From NCBI GenBank assembly GCA_014529385.2, contig CM043968.1:29201013-29265012 (forward strand): DNA of 64,000 nt, given 5' to 3'. Origin of the DNA: Adiantum capillus-veneris (lineage: Eukaryota; Streptophyta; Polypodiopsida; Polypodiales; Pteridaceae). A program made the position numbers and the translations under genes. Below the pieces are notes generated by a model that saw only the letters and a list, made by a program, of their open reading frames with translations, did not search any database and was not told the DNA's origin. This document shows, piece after piece, positions 1-11,880 of the stretch (position 1 is its first letter; each line of letters opens with the position of its first letter).

Positions 1-159
1 TCTTGCAAAATGTACAAATATTCATCCTCATCAGCACAATGTCTAAGAATTTCATCTTTTCCTTGCTTATATAGAGTTTTGGGAATCAAGCAATAAGGTT
101 CACATTCCTTGATTAAACTTTGAGCTAAATCCTTTTGAAGGTCTTTGGGGGGAAACCCA

Positions 160-590
160 TTAACTAAAAAGTTGATAGGAAAGTGTCGGGCAATTCATCA
201 TCAACTCCAATAGAGGCTTCACCATTGGGTATGCGAGACAAATGAACTTCCATAACATGTTTCTTCTAGATCTTACAACAATAGTGAAATCAAACTCGGG
301 CAAAACTAACAACCATATGTAATACTTCTCGTGGAACATGGCTTGCTTACTAGATACAACAACGCTTGATGATCTACGTAAAACACAAACTTGGTAGTAA
401 GAAGGTAATATCAAAATTTCTTTGCAGCATAAATCATAGCTAAACCTAGTTCATCTCGGCATCATTTAATTGGCAACTTGCAAAGCTAATAGGGTATTCT
501 AATTTATGTTCTCTTGGTTGAGTTAGAACACACATAATAGCAAAGTTTGATGCATCAATATGTACATGGAAAATTATGTTTCAGTCGCGC
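160..590 (-). pseudogene. Element A RNase H remnant
   Basis: Translating the minus strand from about 590 downward gives a gypsy RNase H: an IDASN motif carrying a catalytic Asp, then a KLEYPISFAS stretch and a LNDAE stretch. The frame is then lost through a stop and a shift, and resumes as an 84-residue ORF at 160-414. It follows directly after the RT thumb/connection region, as expected for gypsy pol. It is not functional. Confidence 0.65.
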
Positions 591-592
591 AC

Positions 593-1312
593 TCAAAGGA
601 TTGGGGCACTTGTTAGGGCCTTTTTTAATAACTCATAAGCATGGTCACACTCCTTGGTCCAATGAAACTTGATAAGAAGCTTGTACAATGGACGAGCTAT
701 CTCAGTGAAGTTTAAAATAAACCGATGATAATAACCAACATGGCCCATGAATCTTTGAACTTCCTTATAGTTTGTAGGTGGTGGAAAATTGGCAATGGCT
801 TTTATTTTTCTTTCATCTATGGAAGTCCCATTCTTGAACACTATATGCCCTAAAGTGACTCTATGCTTAACGCAAAATTAGCATTTGAAACGGTTCAATG
901 AGATGCGATACAATCTGCACCTTTCAAACACTTTTGTAAACATGATAGATGCTTCTCCCAAGAGGAATAAACACAAAGGTCGTCTAGGAAAGCTTCGTAA
1001 AACTCCCTTAAATATTCTTTGAATGCAATGTTTATTATGGAATGTAGCAGGGACATTTGTCAAGCCAAAGGTCATAACACAAAATGCAAACACTTCCAAA
1101 GTGGTTATAAAAGCAGTTTTAGCTTGTTCCTCTAGTACAATTGTGATATGATTATAACCAGAGTATCCATCTAAAAAGCTATAAGCTTCCTTTCCTACAA
1201 CTCTTTCAAGCATATGTTCCAAATATAGAAAGGGATAATGCTCTCTCTTAGTGGCCACATTAACCTTCTTGAGATCTACACACACTCTAAGTTTCCCATT
1301 CTTTTTTGGCAC
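593..1312 (-). pseudogene. Element A reverse transcriptase remnant
   Basis: The ORF at 878-1312 contains recognisable RT blocks: GKLRVCVDLKKVN, then FLDGYSGYNHI (motif A with its Asp), then CVMTFGLTNVPATF (motif B region). Past this a frameshift occurs: the catalytic motif FLDDLCVY is encoded at about 979-990 but in another frame. The ORF at 593-841 continues with the thumb/connection sequence (FPPPTNYKEVQRFMGHVGYY). RT would copy the element RNA into cDNA in the virus-like particle; this copy is dead through the frameshift. Confidence 0.8.
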
Positions 1313-1605
1313 AATGACTATCGGAGAAACCTATTCCGAGTGCTCAATAGGATATATGAATCCAAATTGAATAATTTTTTAAATCTCTTCTTGAAAAACC
1401 TTTGCATACTTAGGGCTCACTGGGTAGGGTCGTTTCTGGACTAGTTTAACAATTCTAATCATGGGAATTGTGTGTTGCACCATGGAAGGTGGAACGCCCT
1501 TCATATCATGATATGTCCAAGAAAATATATCCTTGAGTTATTCAATCTCAGTAAGGTCTTGGGAAATGAAAATAGGTTTGGACTCCTCACCTGGGTCTGC
1601 TAATT

Positions 1606-2532
1606 CTATTCTGTAACTATCATCACAGCATCATAGACTCCATTACTTCCATCGATAGGCGTTCTTTGGGCCTTCTTGTACACAACCTTATGCTCCTCCA
1701 TGGTGTAGGATTTGAAATGCTCAGGTGCAGGGTATAAGTCTGTGGGATCTGGTTGTGCCGTGGATTGTGATTTTACTTTTGTTTCCCTTTGTTGTTGAGC
1801 TAACTCCCGGTTTTGGCGTCTCCTTACTGTATGGATTAACTTTGGCTTCTCTACAATCTCTAATTGTGCAACCTCAAAGGGTTGTGGACTACACCACATG
1901 GCATTATCTACCAACTTTCAATGAGCATCACATGTCCCCACATAATTGAGCCATTCTACGGTGGACTTCTTTTCTTTTATCATAGCACATACATTCTCTC
2001 GATATCATTGCCTCTTATATCTCTTACTCCTCTTGTCTAATTTTTGATTTTGGGTTGCTACTGTCGTGGAATCACTGGGTTTGTCCTCATTTTTGTCCTC
2101 CTCACTCCATGATACATTGTCATATGACATGGTACTTGGCCTCGAGGGTTTTGTTTCATGATTTGAGATAATATGCAAGTCAGATTCCCTTTCAAGCTTA
2201 GAATCAATTTCTATAAGTGATTTAGTCTCTGAATCACATTGATCATCACAATCTTCCAAGGCACTAGTAGCTTGGATGTCATTCACGTCTTCACTCTTCA
2301 TATCCTCAAAAGACATATGCATTGCACTTAACATATTCATTGGTGCAACCTACATTATTTTTTCTGCCTCAGCTATTACCCAAGTTGTTCCTCTATTTCC
2401 ACAAGTTTCTATGGTTGTTGCAAGTTGTACCCAATCAACGTTGTCCAACTCAACCATTCCACGTAGGACATCCATATAATGAGAGTCTGCCCCAATATCC
2501 ATGTCCTTTTTACTTGTGTAACAATACTTCAA
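1606..2532 (-). pseudogene. Element A spacer between protease and RT
   Basis: Three minus ORFs (2350-2532, 2005-2340 and 1606-1914) line this stretch. The predicted peptides are charged and low in complexity (rich in D, E, S, K and Q) and match no domain that I recognise. Lying between the protease (2640-2810) and the RT (1312 downward), it is most simply the linker and RT N-terminal extension of element A. No function is proposed. Confidence 0.4.
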
Positions 2533-2810
2533 TGGAGCTTAGCGAATTGTGGTGTCTGATCATTGTCAATTATAAACATGTTTCCTAAAGGGTGCACTTG
2601 ATCTCTTATAAGATCAACTCGGATGACGGAGTCTTGGAACTATAAGTAGATGTGATTTCTAGACCAATCATGTACCATTTTTTCTTCTCTCATGCAATGA
2701 CACACTAAGATCATCTCAAATGACATAGGATGCATGGATAAGTCCATAATGATGAAGGTATGTCTTACCTTGTTTCCAAGGACCTTGATTTTGAGATCTT
2801 TCAACATTCC

Positions 2811-4834
2811 TATGAGGTCCCCACCCCGTCGTCTCAAATGACAGATCTGATGGTAAACCTGATGGCCACTAGATCTATTGCAGAAGCAAACAAAGTGGTT
2901 TAAGGGATCAACTAGTGGACAAGATCTCATCACCAAGTGAATTGAGTCGAGCCTACTAGCAACGAGATCTAGTTCCACCTCGCAGGGGAAGCGTGTCTAA
3001 TCAATTATCGATCCTAAAACCCACCTTCCAAGAGGAGAGAAGTCTCGAGTGGCTTTTTCCCCATAGCTTTCAGAGGCACATACACTTGAGACTTCGCCGC
3101 TCTTCGGGCAATGAGTAATACTAGAGTCAATTTATAGTACTATGGGGACGGAGAGTTTCCGACCAATCGGGACCACCCTTCTCATAGGCATTGGCAACCC
3201 GAGCCAAGCCCCCACTTTCCACCCCATAGTCACACTTCCTTTGTTACCTAATTACTACCACAATGATTGTTCAACATATAAGTTCTTTGTTTATTTTTCC
3301 GATTCACAAGTTCTTTAATACAGCCCTTCAACCAGTATTGCAAAGAGGCACCAAGACAGTAATTCTAGTAAAAATTCACTCAAAAACTCATTCATTTAAA
3401 GTTCCAATGCTCTAGAGGCACAACATCCCCCAACGAGTGTTTACTCCACCCGTTGTCGCCTAGTTGCCCATACAACTAGGTTGTCCACCGCTTAACCAGC
3501 AGTCGTGGATTCAAGAGCCCTTAACCACGAACTCTAGCTCCTGCGAATAACTTCGTGAGCTCCCCCTGTGATCAAGACGGGGTTCGGACTAGATAACATT
3601 GGAATTGAAAATGAACTAGCTGAGCTAAATTTTCCCTAGCAACCAATCTTTCCTACTTTAGACAATATATTTCGAAAGCGTTCTTTCCTAATTGAATATA
3701 AAATACAATTAATTTAAATGTCGTGGTTTCCGTTGATTTCCAACATGTTGGAAAATGTGTTTTTCATCCTACCCTATCGAATGCAATGTTTCTTTAACAA
3801 ACTTGAATTAAAACTTGACCTACTTCCACAATTTCCTTGTCATTGCTCCGTGAGATGGCTGGTACTTAGTCGACCATGGGAGCTTTTCCCTTTCCATTAG
3901 TGTTGCTTGTCCCCGCCTCGCGGTCGTGGGAACCACCGAAACGAGTTCTCTTTACCGATTGACAACTTGGAAAAAGAGAGCGAGTTTACGGCTGAATTCC
4001 TCTCAAAATTCTGATGCAAGGGCCTCCTTGAGATGAGAAACGGGCAGCACCTTCCCTCCTAGCTCCTCTTCCAAAGACTATGTCTGCCGGCAGCACCTCC
4101 TCAAGGTGTTTGTGTGTGTAGGAGTGTGTGTGTGAGCATATATGTGTGTGTGTGTGTGTGTGAGCACAATCTTATATAGGCTCTTCCAAGCTGAAACTTG
4201 AACCAGGCTGCTAAATACATCTGAGGGAGTACTCACCTCATGCAACGCAGTTCAGTTACATGCTTACCAAGTGTCTAGTTAACTTAGTCTAACTAACTCT
4301 CACACTCTCTCTCAAGCATGGCAAGTCTTCCCACAAGCCCCTAGAGGTGTGAGGGCCCCCCCTAGCTACTAAAGCAAGCTCCCAGTGGCCTGGGACCTGT
4401 TCCCACACAGCCCCCGAGCCCCGGTGCCTCCCCGCATAACTTTAGGAAAATTTAATTTTAACCTAAGACGGGCAATACGAATCAGAATTTAATGCCGAAA
4501 CTTGCTATACTAAGCTCTAACTAAGGTGTACCTGTCCAAGTACCTGCCATATTTAGCAGCCCCCGGTGTCCAAAAAAATACATTTTTTTCAAATTCGGGG
4601 TACGGGTGCAGTTTTTCGAGACGGTTAAAACTAGACGGGTCGGGTGACCAAAAACTTACTATTTTTGGAAAATTTCCACAAAAATTATTTTAATTCATTT
4701 TTGGAAGCTTTATGACATTCTAAACATCATGGCATCGACGGATTTTTGAAAACTACTAAAAATAGTAACTTTTTCCATTATGATTGTTTCATGGTACAAT
4801 GTGTTCTTTTAGCTTGGGGTCGTAGACCTTACAA
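2811..4834 (-). mobile_element. Solo LTR related to element G
   Basis: On the minus strand it begins TGTAAGGTCTAC and ends GGGACCTCATA, matching the ends of the G LTRs (32846-35625, 37246-40155). Inside it shares with G the TATA-like block, the block around a GATCACAGGGGG site, the tandem CGGTGG-type motifs and the last roughly 100 bp, but it is about 0.75 kb shorter. No internal region is attached on either side, so it is a solo LTR left by LTR-LTR recombination. It lies inside element A's protease and is therefore younger than A. Confidence 0.85.
4171..4180 (-). promoter_or_regulatory. TATA-box-like site of the solo LTR
   Basis: The minus strand reads CCTATATAAG here, just upstream in LTR orientation of a TG/CA microsatellite (about 4104-4162). 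The same arrangement (TATTTAAA then CA repeats) occurs in both G LTRs, so this is the probable core promoter. The transcription start is not known. Confidence 0.5.
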
Positions 4835-5299
4835 TCCAAAAGGCGTAACGATAGATCCATTGGCCATTTTTACCACTACATTTGTGACTTCAAGATGAGG
4901 TCTTCCCATAGATTTCCAGCATCTTTTTGTTACATTGCTCACTCCTGCACCACCATCAAGGATTCTCTTCATAATTAATCCTTTTGTAGTGATTGGTAGG
5001 GTTACATTAGATTCATCGCCTTCAAAGTATTGACCCAGCTTCTTAACATGTATTTCAATAAATGAGCTTTTATCTAGTTTGGGTTGTGGGTCCAAGCGTT
5101 CCTCCTTAACTCGGATTTCATTGGGTCTACTCATTTGTGCAAATTGCGGTAGGCTGACTTTTAGTTCTCCATTGAGAAATGCCCAAAAAGCTAGGAAAAG
5201 CTTTGTATTCCCATACAATTTAGACATTATAGTGGTTCTGAGTTCAAAAGCCAGGTAATGTTCAAGGGGACTTTTTGAGATTCTAGTCCATGACCTAAG

Positions 5300-6437
5300 G
5301 CTGGTGAAGATGTGATCTTCATTTCTTTGATGGGGTTAGGTATTCCCTCACTAAGCTTTCTTTCAATCAAGAAATGTGTATGTCCACTTTTTGATGTTTT
5401 GACCTCACTTCCTTCCTAGAGGATACTATGTATGGCCAACGGGTTGGGATCTCCTTGAGGTTGCGGTTGTCTGGGGAACATTGTATCTGTAATCCTAATC
5501 TGCCTAGGTTCTGTCTCAAGCCCTCTTTGGGTCCCCTCTACCAAATTCCTTAAATGCTTAGCTCACTCAATCTCTTCTATAGGGTTTGGGTAGGTCCCAA
5601 TCTTCTTCATGGTTCCCTTGGGTTTTGTTCCTTGTGGCTTCTCTTGGAGACTCTTTCTTGATTTGGTTAGTCTTGAAGAAATTCGTTGCATCATCGGTGG
5701 TATGGGAGTGGCTTGCTTATGTCTTCATCTAATCGGGTCTTTGCTTGATTTCATCTTGTGGTGGTCCTCATTGGTTTTTTCTCTTATGGTGGTAGTTTTA
5801 GTCTCCATGGTTTCTATTGAATCAGAATCATCTTTGGAATCATTCATATACACGGGGTCATCATCAGTTCCTATGTTGGTCTTTGAACTAGGACTTGAAT
5901 TTGTAGCTTTCAGTGATCTCTTCCTTTGTGTTTTCTTTTTTCTCGCTCTATCAATTGATGCAGCATCTCTCTCTTCAAGGATGAATATTAATTTTTGGAG
6001 CATCGAGCGTGTGAGTGCCTTTACTGGTACTACAAGTGTAGTATGCGATGCCCATTGATAATCTTGATCAAGTTCAATAGTGTAATCTTTGGTGCATTTG
6101 GATTTTAAGGTCATTAAACAATCAAATGATCTATGCCACAACAATACAGGTGAGTATTCACATTGCCAATGTGCTCCCTTGACTTGTTTGCACTGGTGCA
6201 ACATTCCTTTGCATTCTAATAGGACACTCAGCTAGTGAATGTGGTCCACCATGTTTGTAGCATTGAAGAGGCAGTCTCTTGGCAATGATATTCATGTTTC
6301 GGCCTCTTGTTGCAAGAGGAGTAGCTTGATAGACAGGCTTGACTTGTCGACACCCAATGGTCCTCCATGTAGTACTGGTGGCACTCCTCAAGAGTATCTA
6401 TTCCGTAGGTGATACCCGAACCCTGGGGATTCACCAT
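5300..6437 (-). pseudogene. Element A gag-pol linker with degenerate zinc knuckle
   Basis: Overlapping minus ORFs (5725-6204, 6158-6391, 6228-6437) give a Ser/Asp/Lys-rich, probably disordered peptide. Upstream is CYKHGGPHSLAEC, which looks like a CCHC nucleocapsid knuckle whose second Cys has become His. The position between gag core and protease fits a Gag C-terminus/linker. A second, different pair of knuckle-like motifs lies at 7337-7717, so this stretch may come from a duplicated or second element. Confidence 0.4.
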
Positions 6438-7336
6438 GGAAAAATTAATGCACCACGTAAGTGTAAGGGAGGGGCTTTTTTTTACAAGTTACATAAGTGT
6501 ATAATCTAGGGGTAGGCCCCCAATAATTTATCTCCCAAGCTTAAAAATAAGGGAGGGGGTTATCATTTTTTTCTTGGGGGGGGGGGGGGGGGGGGGGACT
6601 AACTCGGGTTGACTACTTGTAACAATTGGTTGAACTGGTGTGCACTAGAACTCAAATGAATTTTGAGAAAGTTTTTTATCAGGTCACACATCAAATTTTG
6701 CATCAATCTGATCATATAGATAAGGGCTGATTTGGAACAAGTCAAGGGTTGATTTACACCAGCTTTGGATGGGTGAGAATTAGGGACGAGTAGCAAGAGT
6801 GTAGGCTGATCAGGCACATAGTTTGAAAGTCAAACTGAGACACTTTGAGGGTAAATCTAGTTATCAACATAAGTGATTCCTTAGTACATTGCCAGTCACT
6901 ATGCTACACACTCTTTGACTAGTTTTACTTAGTTAGATTATGTGAGACCTAAATTTTATATGTAAGATAGGGGTATGATAGTTTTCTTCATTGATTGTTG
7001 TATAAGCGTAGAACAGGGGGTCATATTCCCTAATATGAGTTGTATATAGGGGTTTTATCAAATTTGTCCGCTCGCAGGTGGCTTCCCATTTTGCATATAG
7101 CGTGAACCCCTTGGTTACCCAAGTCTATGTCATCTTCGCAACCCAAATAAGTACTAGATGTCTCACAGCCTACTTGGTTCATAAAGGTAACTCACGGGTG
7201 CAGAGGTTGTGGTCCTAGCACTGGAGGGGGGTAATGGTGTGGTTTGGGCAACGTTTTTGGTTCTAGGGACCATATGCTGTGATGGTTGCTCAATGGGTGG
7301 GACAAAAATTAATGCAGGAACTCGAGGCGAGTCTGT
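6438..7336. other. Unassigned stretch inside element A
   Basis: I see no domain and no clear terminal repeats here. It contains a 22-base G run (6576-6597) and a GC-poor surround. It separates two gag-like blocks, so it may be an undetected insertion or decayed gag sequence. Confidence 0.35.
6576..6597. repeat. Poly-G homopolymer, 22 bases
   Basis: Twenty-two consecutive G residues preceded by TTTTTTCTT. Such a G run could form a G-quadruplex or be an assembly or sequencing artefact. Confidence 0.9.
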
Positions 7337-9681
7337 CTAGACTAAGGGGGGTCTATTTTCCTTTAGGCATTTAAGAACTAGGAAATCCTTAGCTTGATGG
7401 CCATATCTGCCACACACATTGCAAGTCCCGTCAAAGTTTATTCTAAAGGTAGGGCATTCATTGGTGCTATGTGGTCCCAACCAAACAGAGCACCATTGTT
7501 GCTCCCTTCTTGGATACATATGATTATTTTGGGGAGTACGATTACCCCTAAGGCTTTCTTGGATAACCTTGATGAGATCAGCCAATGTCATCTCATATAT
7601 CTTTGGCTCTTTCATGATTGGATTTAGGGTCACCAACTCATGCCCAATTGCTTGCGAGCTGGTGGATTTTGGCTCAACAGAGACTCTTTCACCTTCAATC
7701 ATTAAATTGTCTTCCAATTGGATTGCGTTGATGGTGACTGCTTCCCAAGTAGTGATACCTCGAATGACTAGGCCATTATAGATATCCTCATGTCATAGTC
7801 CCCTAATGAATCTATCAAGAAGTTGGTTATTGTTGAAATGCTCATTTGGATTACAATAAGAATTCAAATGCTTCAAGCAACTAATAAAGTCTTAAGTCAT
7901 TGACTCACCTTCCTCCCGTTGGTCTTTTTGGAGCTGAGATGTTGCACCCCAAAGCACTCCCTCTCGTATGTACTCTTTCAAGAACAATCTTCTAAGAGTA
8001 GGATAGTGCATGCACTTTTCATTCCTTAGGGTTCTATACCAATCCCCCGCCTTTCCACCTAGAGTCAAGCTTAAAGACTTGCACTTATGTAGTTCATTCT
8101 GCTCTTCTAGGGAATCACACACGTGTTAAATACCTCTATATTCTTTCTAACATCTCCATCTCCATTTAATTTTTGTGTGAGCTTGGCCACTTGTAATGCC
8201 TTACTTCTAGGCTCTCTATCAGGCATGCTATGAATATTTTCAACAATAGATCGACCAATAGCTTGAGCAAATGTTTTTAGGTAAACCAAGTGAGTAGGTA
8301 TAGTGGGCAGCGGCACTCTTGGGACTACATGTGGAATTGGAGGTTGGCATATGGGTGATTCTTGGGTTCCAAGCTTGGCACGAGGTTGCGCCATGTTGTG
8401 GCCCAAAGTTCATGTGTGGCCCTAGGCATAGCAGACGTAGGATGTGCCATGTTAATGCTAGTTGGTATGGCTCCACTATAATAGGGGCTTGGATAGAGTG
8501 GTCGTGGATCGTAAGCTGTCAAAACAATTGGGGGTGTAGGAGCTACATGGGCATGAGGGCCAACATGTATATATGGTTGACACACAACTATAGGTATTAT
8601 CGTAGGCAATGTGCTACTAGCTAGTAGTGCGTTACCTCATTCATTACTAGGTAGTAAAGAATGAGGTCCAGGGTGTACTTTTTGCCATGCTCATTACTTG
8701 GATAGGCATAGTATCCGTAGTGTCTTCGAGGGAAAGATGAGCTAAATTTGGAAAGGTGAAAATTTTCTTATGGGCTCAGGCTGTATTGAGACTCTAGGCG
8801 AAACAACATATGAAGGATCCATGGGACTTACTGAGGGAGTCTCCATTTGTGATAGGGTCGGTTGTTTTTCCTTTCCCGTATCCAAGAGTCTCATAGGACC
8901 CATTGAAGGAATGTTAACCCCCTTTGTTTTGCCTCTCCAATTGGACAACCCCATGGATGACATCACAGACCATCCCTTGTCGCTCCTCTAGACTTGTGGC
9001 ACTAGACGTGGATTGTGCAACCTCTAACCAACCCACATGATATGTGTAGCCCGTATATAGGTCAGTCAAAGTCTTGATTTTTAGGTCATACTCCCAATTT
9101 TTAGTGACAAATATCCCCTCTAAGCTTGGAGTGTTGGAGGTTTCCCTTGAAGTGGAGGCATTATGGTTCCCTATGGTCTGACCCTTAGTGACTGCTAATT
9201 CGGGAGCACTTGGTTGCTTGTCTGGCATGATTATTGTCATAGGGGTCTTTTCTTTCATGGCTAAGCATTTCTCCATTACACACAGACTATCAATTTCCCT
9301 TTCCCTAGGTACTTGCATATATCGTTCGACCTCTTGTACTTTGACAAGACTACTACCATCGGGTAGTAGAACGTCAAAGGGTGATGGCTTGGTAGGGTCT
9401 TTAGTGAATACACGGGGTAGGATATTGACATGGACACTCTTGGGGAGTATAGGGTCTACATGAGAAGTGAAAAGAAAATCTACCTCTCCATCACCTTCGT
9501 TTACTTCACTAGATGTAGGCTCCGAATGAGTGGCTCGACTAATGGTATCCATTAGCCAATTAAACACACTAGCACTTGGTTGTGGGGCCGAGACAGGTAC
9601 TTTTTGGTTTTTATTTTCCGGGTATGGGGTAAGGTGTCCCTCCATCATGTCAAAATCAAAGGAAGGGTCACTAGCCACCAC
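7337..9681 (-). pseudogene. Element A gag-like region
   Basis: Minus ORFs 8914-9681 (255 residues), 8107-8406, 7892-8122 and 7337-7717 form a broken Gag. The 7892-8122 part (LSLTLGGKAGDWYRTL ... FLKEYI) matches the retrotransposon gag core, in which a W-Y/F-x-x-L segment precedes a long helical tail. The 7337-7717 part ends in two knuckle-like motifs, CSVWLGPHSTNEC and CNVCGRYGHQAKDF, each missing one Cys. The N-terminal 255-residue ORF is Pro/Ser-rich and not recognised. Gag would form the particle shell and bind RNA; stops between the ORFs make this a pseudogene. Confidence 0.55.
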
Positions 9682-9905
9682 AATGTGTGGGTCTTGAGTT
9701 GCACTACATTGGGTCCGAGCCCTAGGCCCAGAACCTGATGTGGGTAGATAATGAGCATCTGTGTATTCTAAAGCACTCTCTAATTACTCAGACTCTAGCA
9801 CTCATCCAGAGTGTAAATACATGTAATGTGCGTATCCTAAAAGTGTTGACAAGTACCCTAAGAGGCCTCACCACCACTAGCTATTTCGATCATTTTTACT
9901 TGATT

Positions 9906-10528
9906 ATTTTCATATTCCCATGGATAGACTTGGGCAATCCAAAGATAAAATCCATGGATATTCTCTCCCGAGGTGAATTAGGTATTGGAAATGGCTAGAG
10001 TAATCCAGGTTGCTTCCCCATATCATACTTGGTCTTTTGGCGTACCACACATTTGGAAACATACTCTTGTATGTCCACTTTCATGGTAGGCCAATAGAAA
10101 TACGTCTTACTCCTTGAAGAATAGGTTGAATCCTTCTATGCCCTGCATAGGGAGGAGCATGGGCTCATACTTTACTTTCTTGCAAAGAGAGTGAGTAACA
10201 CATAGCCAATTGCTATGGAGATGATAACCATCCTGCAAAATGAATGGTTCTTCTTTCTTCCCTAACACAAGGGTTGAAATTACATCTTTAAAATCAAGGT
10301 TAGTATCATACTCATCTATCATGGAAAATAGATCATAGTGAGTTGCTATGGACACCACATTGGCCCCTGGTCGTCGTGATAGTGCATCGGTTACTTGATT
10401 GTGCTTGCCAACAATGTGAGCAATATGAAAATTGAATTGCAAAAGAAAATTTTCCCACCTCATTTGTTTGTCGGAGAGCTTGGTTTGTTTCATGAAGTAC
10501 TTAAGACTTTGGTGATCTGTTCGTAGGA
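9906..10528 (-). pseudogene. B0 integrase N-terminus and RNase H tail
   Basis: The ORF 10107-10493 starts with MKQTKLSDKQMRWENFLLQF, then HIAHIVGKHNQVTDALSRRP, the typical end of a gypsy RNase H (xxNxVADALSRR). A linker with EPFILQDGYHLHSNWLCV follows. Below 10107 the sequence matches the B2 integrase start (zinc-binding region, around 30150-30330) until about 9906, where it stops. The remaining integrase is missing. Confidence 0.75.
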
Positions 10529-11397
10529 TGTAATGGAAATGGCCTATGAACTTTGAGAGTAGCGGAATTAGGAAATTAGATAAAGCACTTTTGTGAGATT
10601 ACTTTTGTGAGCATAGCGGGTGAACTTAATTGATGGTAGAAACATACACATGGTACTTAGTTAACTTGGCATGAACAATACTTTTGCAAGAGAGAGTTTT
10701 TAGAGAACATGAAAACAATTGAGGACAGGATTCATACGGAGCCGGTCCCCCCTCCAATAGGCATTTGTATTATAGTTTCTCCCATCAAGAGAGACTTGGT
10801 ACAATACAATCTTTGTGTTCCTTGTGACCTTGGTGGTGCAATGAAGATGAAAATCTTTATGCATCACAAGGATAACATAAACTTTGTAGAAAGCATTAAC
10901 TATCCCAAGCCTTCGTCCCAAGGCCGCAAACACCTTCGAAGGTGGAGAGAGCTAGCGGGGAATGAGGATAGGGAAGAGGAAGAAGAAACATCCATAGAAG
11001 AAAGAAATAGTTCCTCACTTATCATCACTCTTCTTGCTAGCATACATAATAGCATAGTAATGAAGATGGAGAAGATGGAAATCTTAAGCATTGAAGCATG
11101 GCTCTTGGTTGGATTTTCATTCCATAGCCAAGAGTGTTGGTGTAGGCTCTTACTTCTCACAAGCTTGGAGAAGGAGGTCGAGTTCCTCAACTTTCACCAA
11201 GTGAGAATGAATCCACAAACTGAGTGTGTGTGCGTGTGTGTGGTGTATATCCCCCTAGCACCCCCCTTGCTTGCTTGGGGAGATTTGTAACTTTCCCACA
11301 TGCTGCAAGCTCATTGGACCCCTCTCCCTCTAGCCAATCACATGCATCATGTAGTCAAGTACATGGGTAGTCTTTTGACAAGTGTCCTCCTTACCCC

Positions 11398-11399
11398 TT

Positions 11400-11452
<53 letters not shown>
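11398..11452. repeat. (GA)n microsatellite in B1 3' LTR
   Basis: About 55 bases of GA dinucleotides with one interruption (GAAAGA). The 5' LTR partner has only a short GA run near 18371. Confidence 0.9.
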
Positions 11453-11455
<3 letters not shown>

Positions 11456-11639
11456 AAAATATCTAGATATTTGTTGGATGGAACTAGAAGCTCATTGGAC
11501 CCCTCTTTAGCCCAACCAATAGCATTCAAGCATACCATGTGGTTAAGCATAGGGAGAGTCTGACATGTGTTCCATGTGCCCTTTGAAAAAGGGGTGCCCT
11601 TTGGGTGAGTGGAAAGTTAATTCAAATATTCCCCTAACT

Positions 11640-11880
11640 TTAGGACTTTCATGCACAAGAAGCTTCTCAAGAACCATCCTCATTAAGTTTGTAGGGTCTC
11701 CTTTTGACTCAAGCACCTTACCCCCCATGTATGGGAAGCTTCTCAAGCACCTTCCTCATTAATTTTGTAGGGTCTCTTTTTTACTCAAGCACCTTACCCC
11801 CCATGTATGGGAAGCTTCTCAAGCACCTTCTCATTAAGTTTGTAGGGTCTCTTTTTTACTCAAGCACCTTACCCCCCATT
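11640..11880. repeat. 76-bp-type minisatellite in B1 3' LTR
   Basis: About three tandem copies of a unit containing TAGGGTCTC, ACTCAAGCACCTTACCCCCC and GGAAGCTTCTCAAGCA. The same unit is present about once in the B1 5' LTR and three to five times in the B2 LTRs. Confidence 0.8.

Larger units (their letters stand above)
2640..5227 (-). pseudogene. Element A aspartic protease, split by a solo LTR
   Basis: The N-terminal part (4835-5227) has the active-site-like ILDGGAGVSNV followed by a MANGSIVTPFG stretch. Reading stops at the LTR inserted at 4834 and resumes at 2810 with MLKDLKIKVLGNK and a FIIMDLSMHP-like stretch. Together they give the usual retroviral-type protease order (DxG, then PLG-like, then xVLG and a hydrophobic strand). 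The flanks read TGGAT and GGAAT on the minus strand, an imperfect target duplication. The family cleaves the Gag-Pol polyprotein; this copy is interrupted. Confidence 0.7.
1..9690 (-). mobile_element. Element A: decayed Ty3/gypsy retrotransposon, 3' part off the window
   Basis: On the minus strand the order is gag-like (9.7-7.3 kb), protease (5.2-4.8 and 2.8-2.6 kb), RT (1.3-0.6 kb) and RNase H (0.6-0.16 kb), which is the gypsy order. No integrase or LTR lies inside the window, so the 3' end is cut by position 1. The 5' end is not found: sequence resembling the B family starts abruptly near 9906. Every domain has stops or frameshifts, so this is the oldest layer here. The protease reads DGGAG, and with the long spacers this recalls non-chromodomain (Athila/Tat-type) plant gypsy elements; that lineage call is a weak inference. 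Confidence 0.75.

Noticed and set aside
9738-9998. Plus-strand ORF of 86 residues as a gene at the A/B0 junction
   Set aside because: It spans the junction between element A and B0 integrase and is antisense to both.
10709-11290. A 193-residue plus-strand ORF as a gene
   Set aside because: It lies wholly within the B1 3' LTR, and its counterparts in the other B LTRs are broken at different points.
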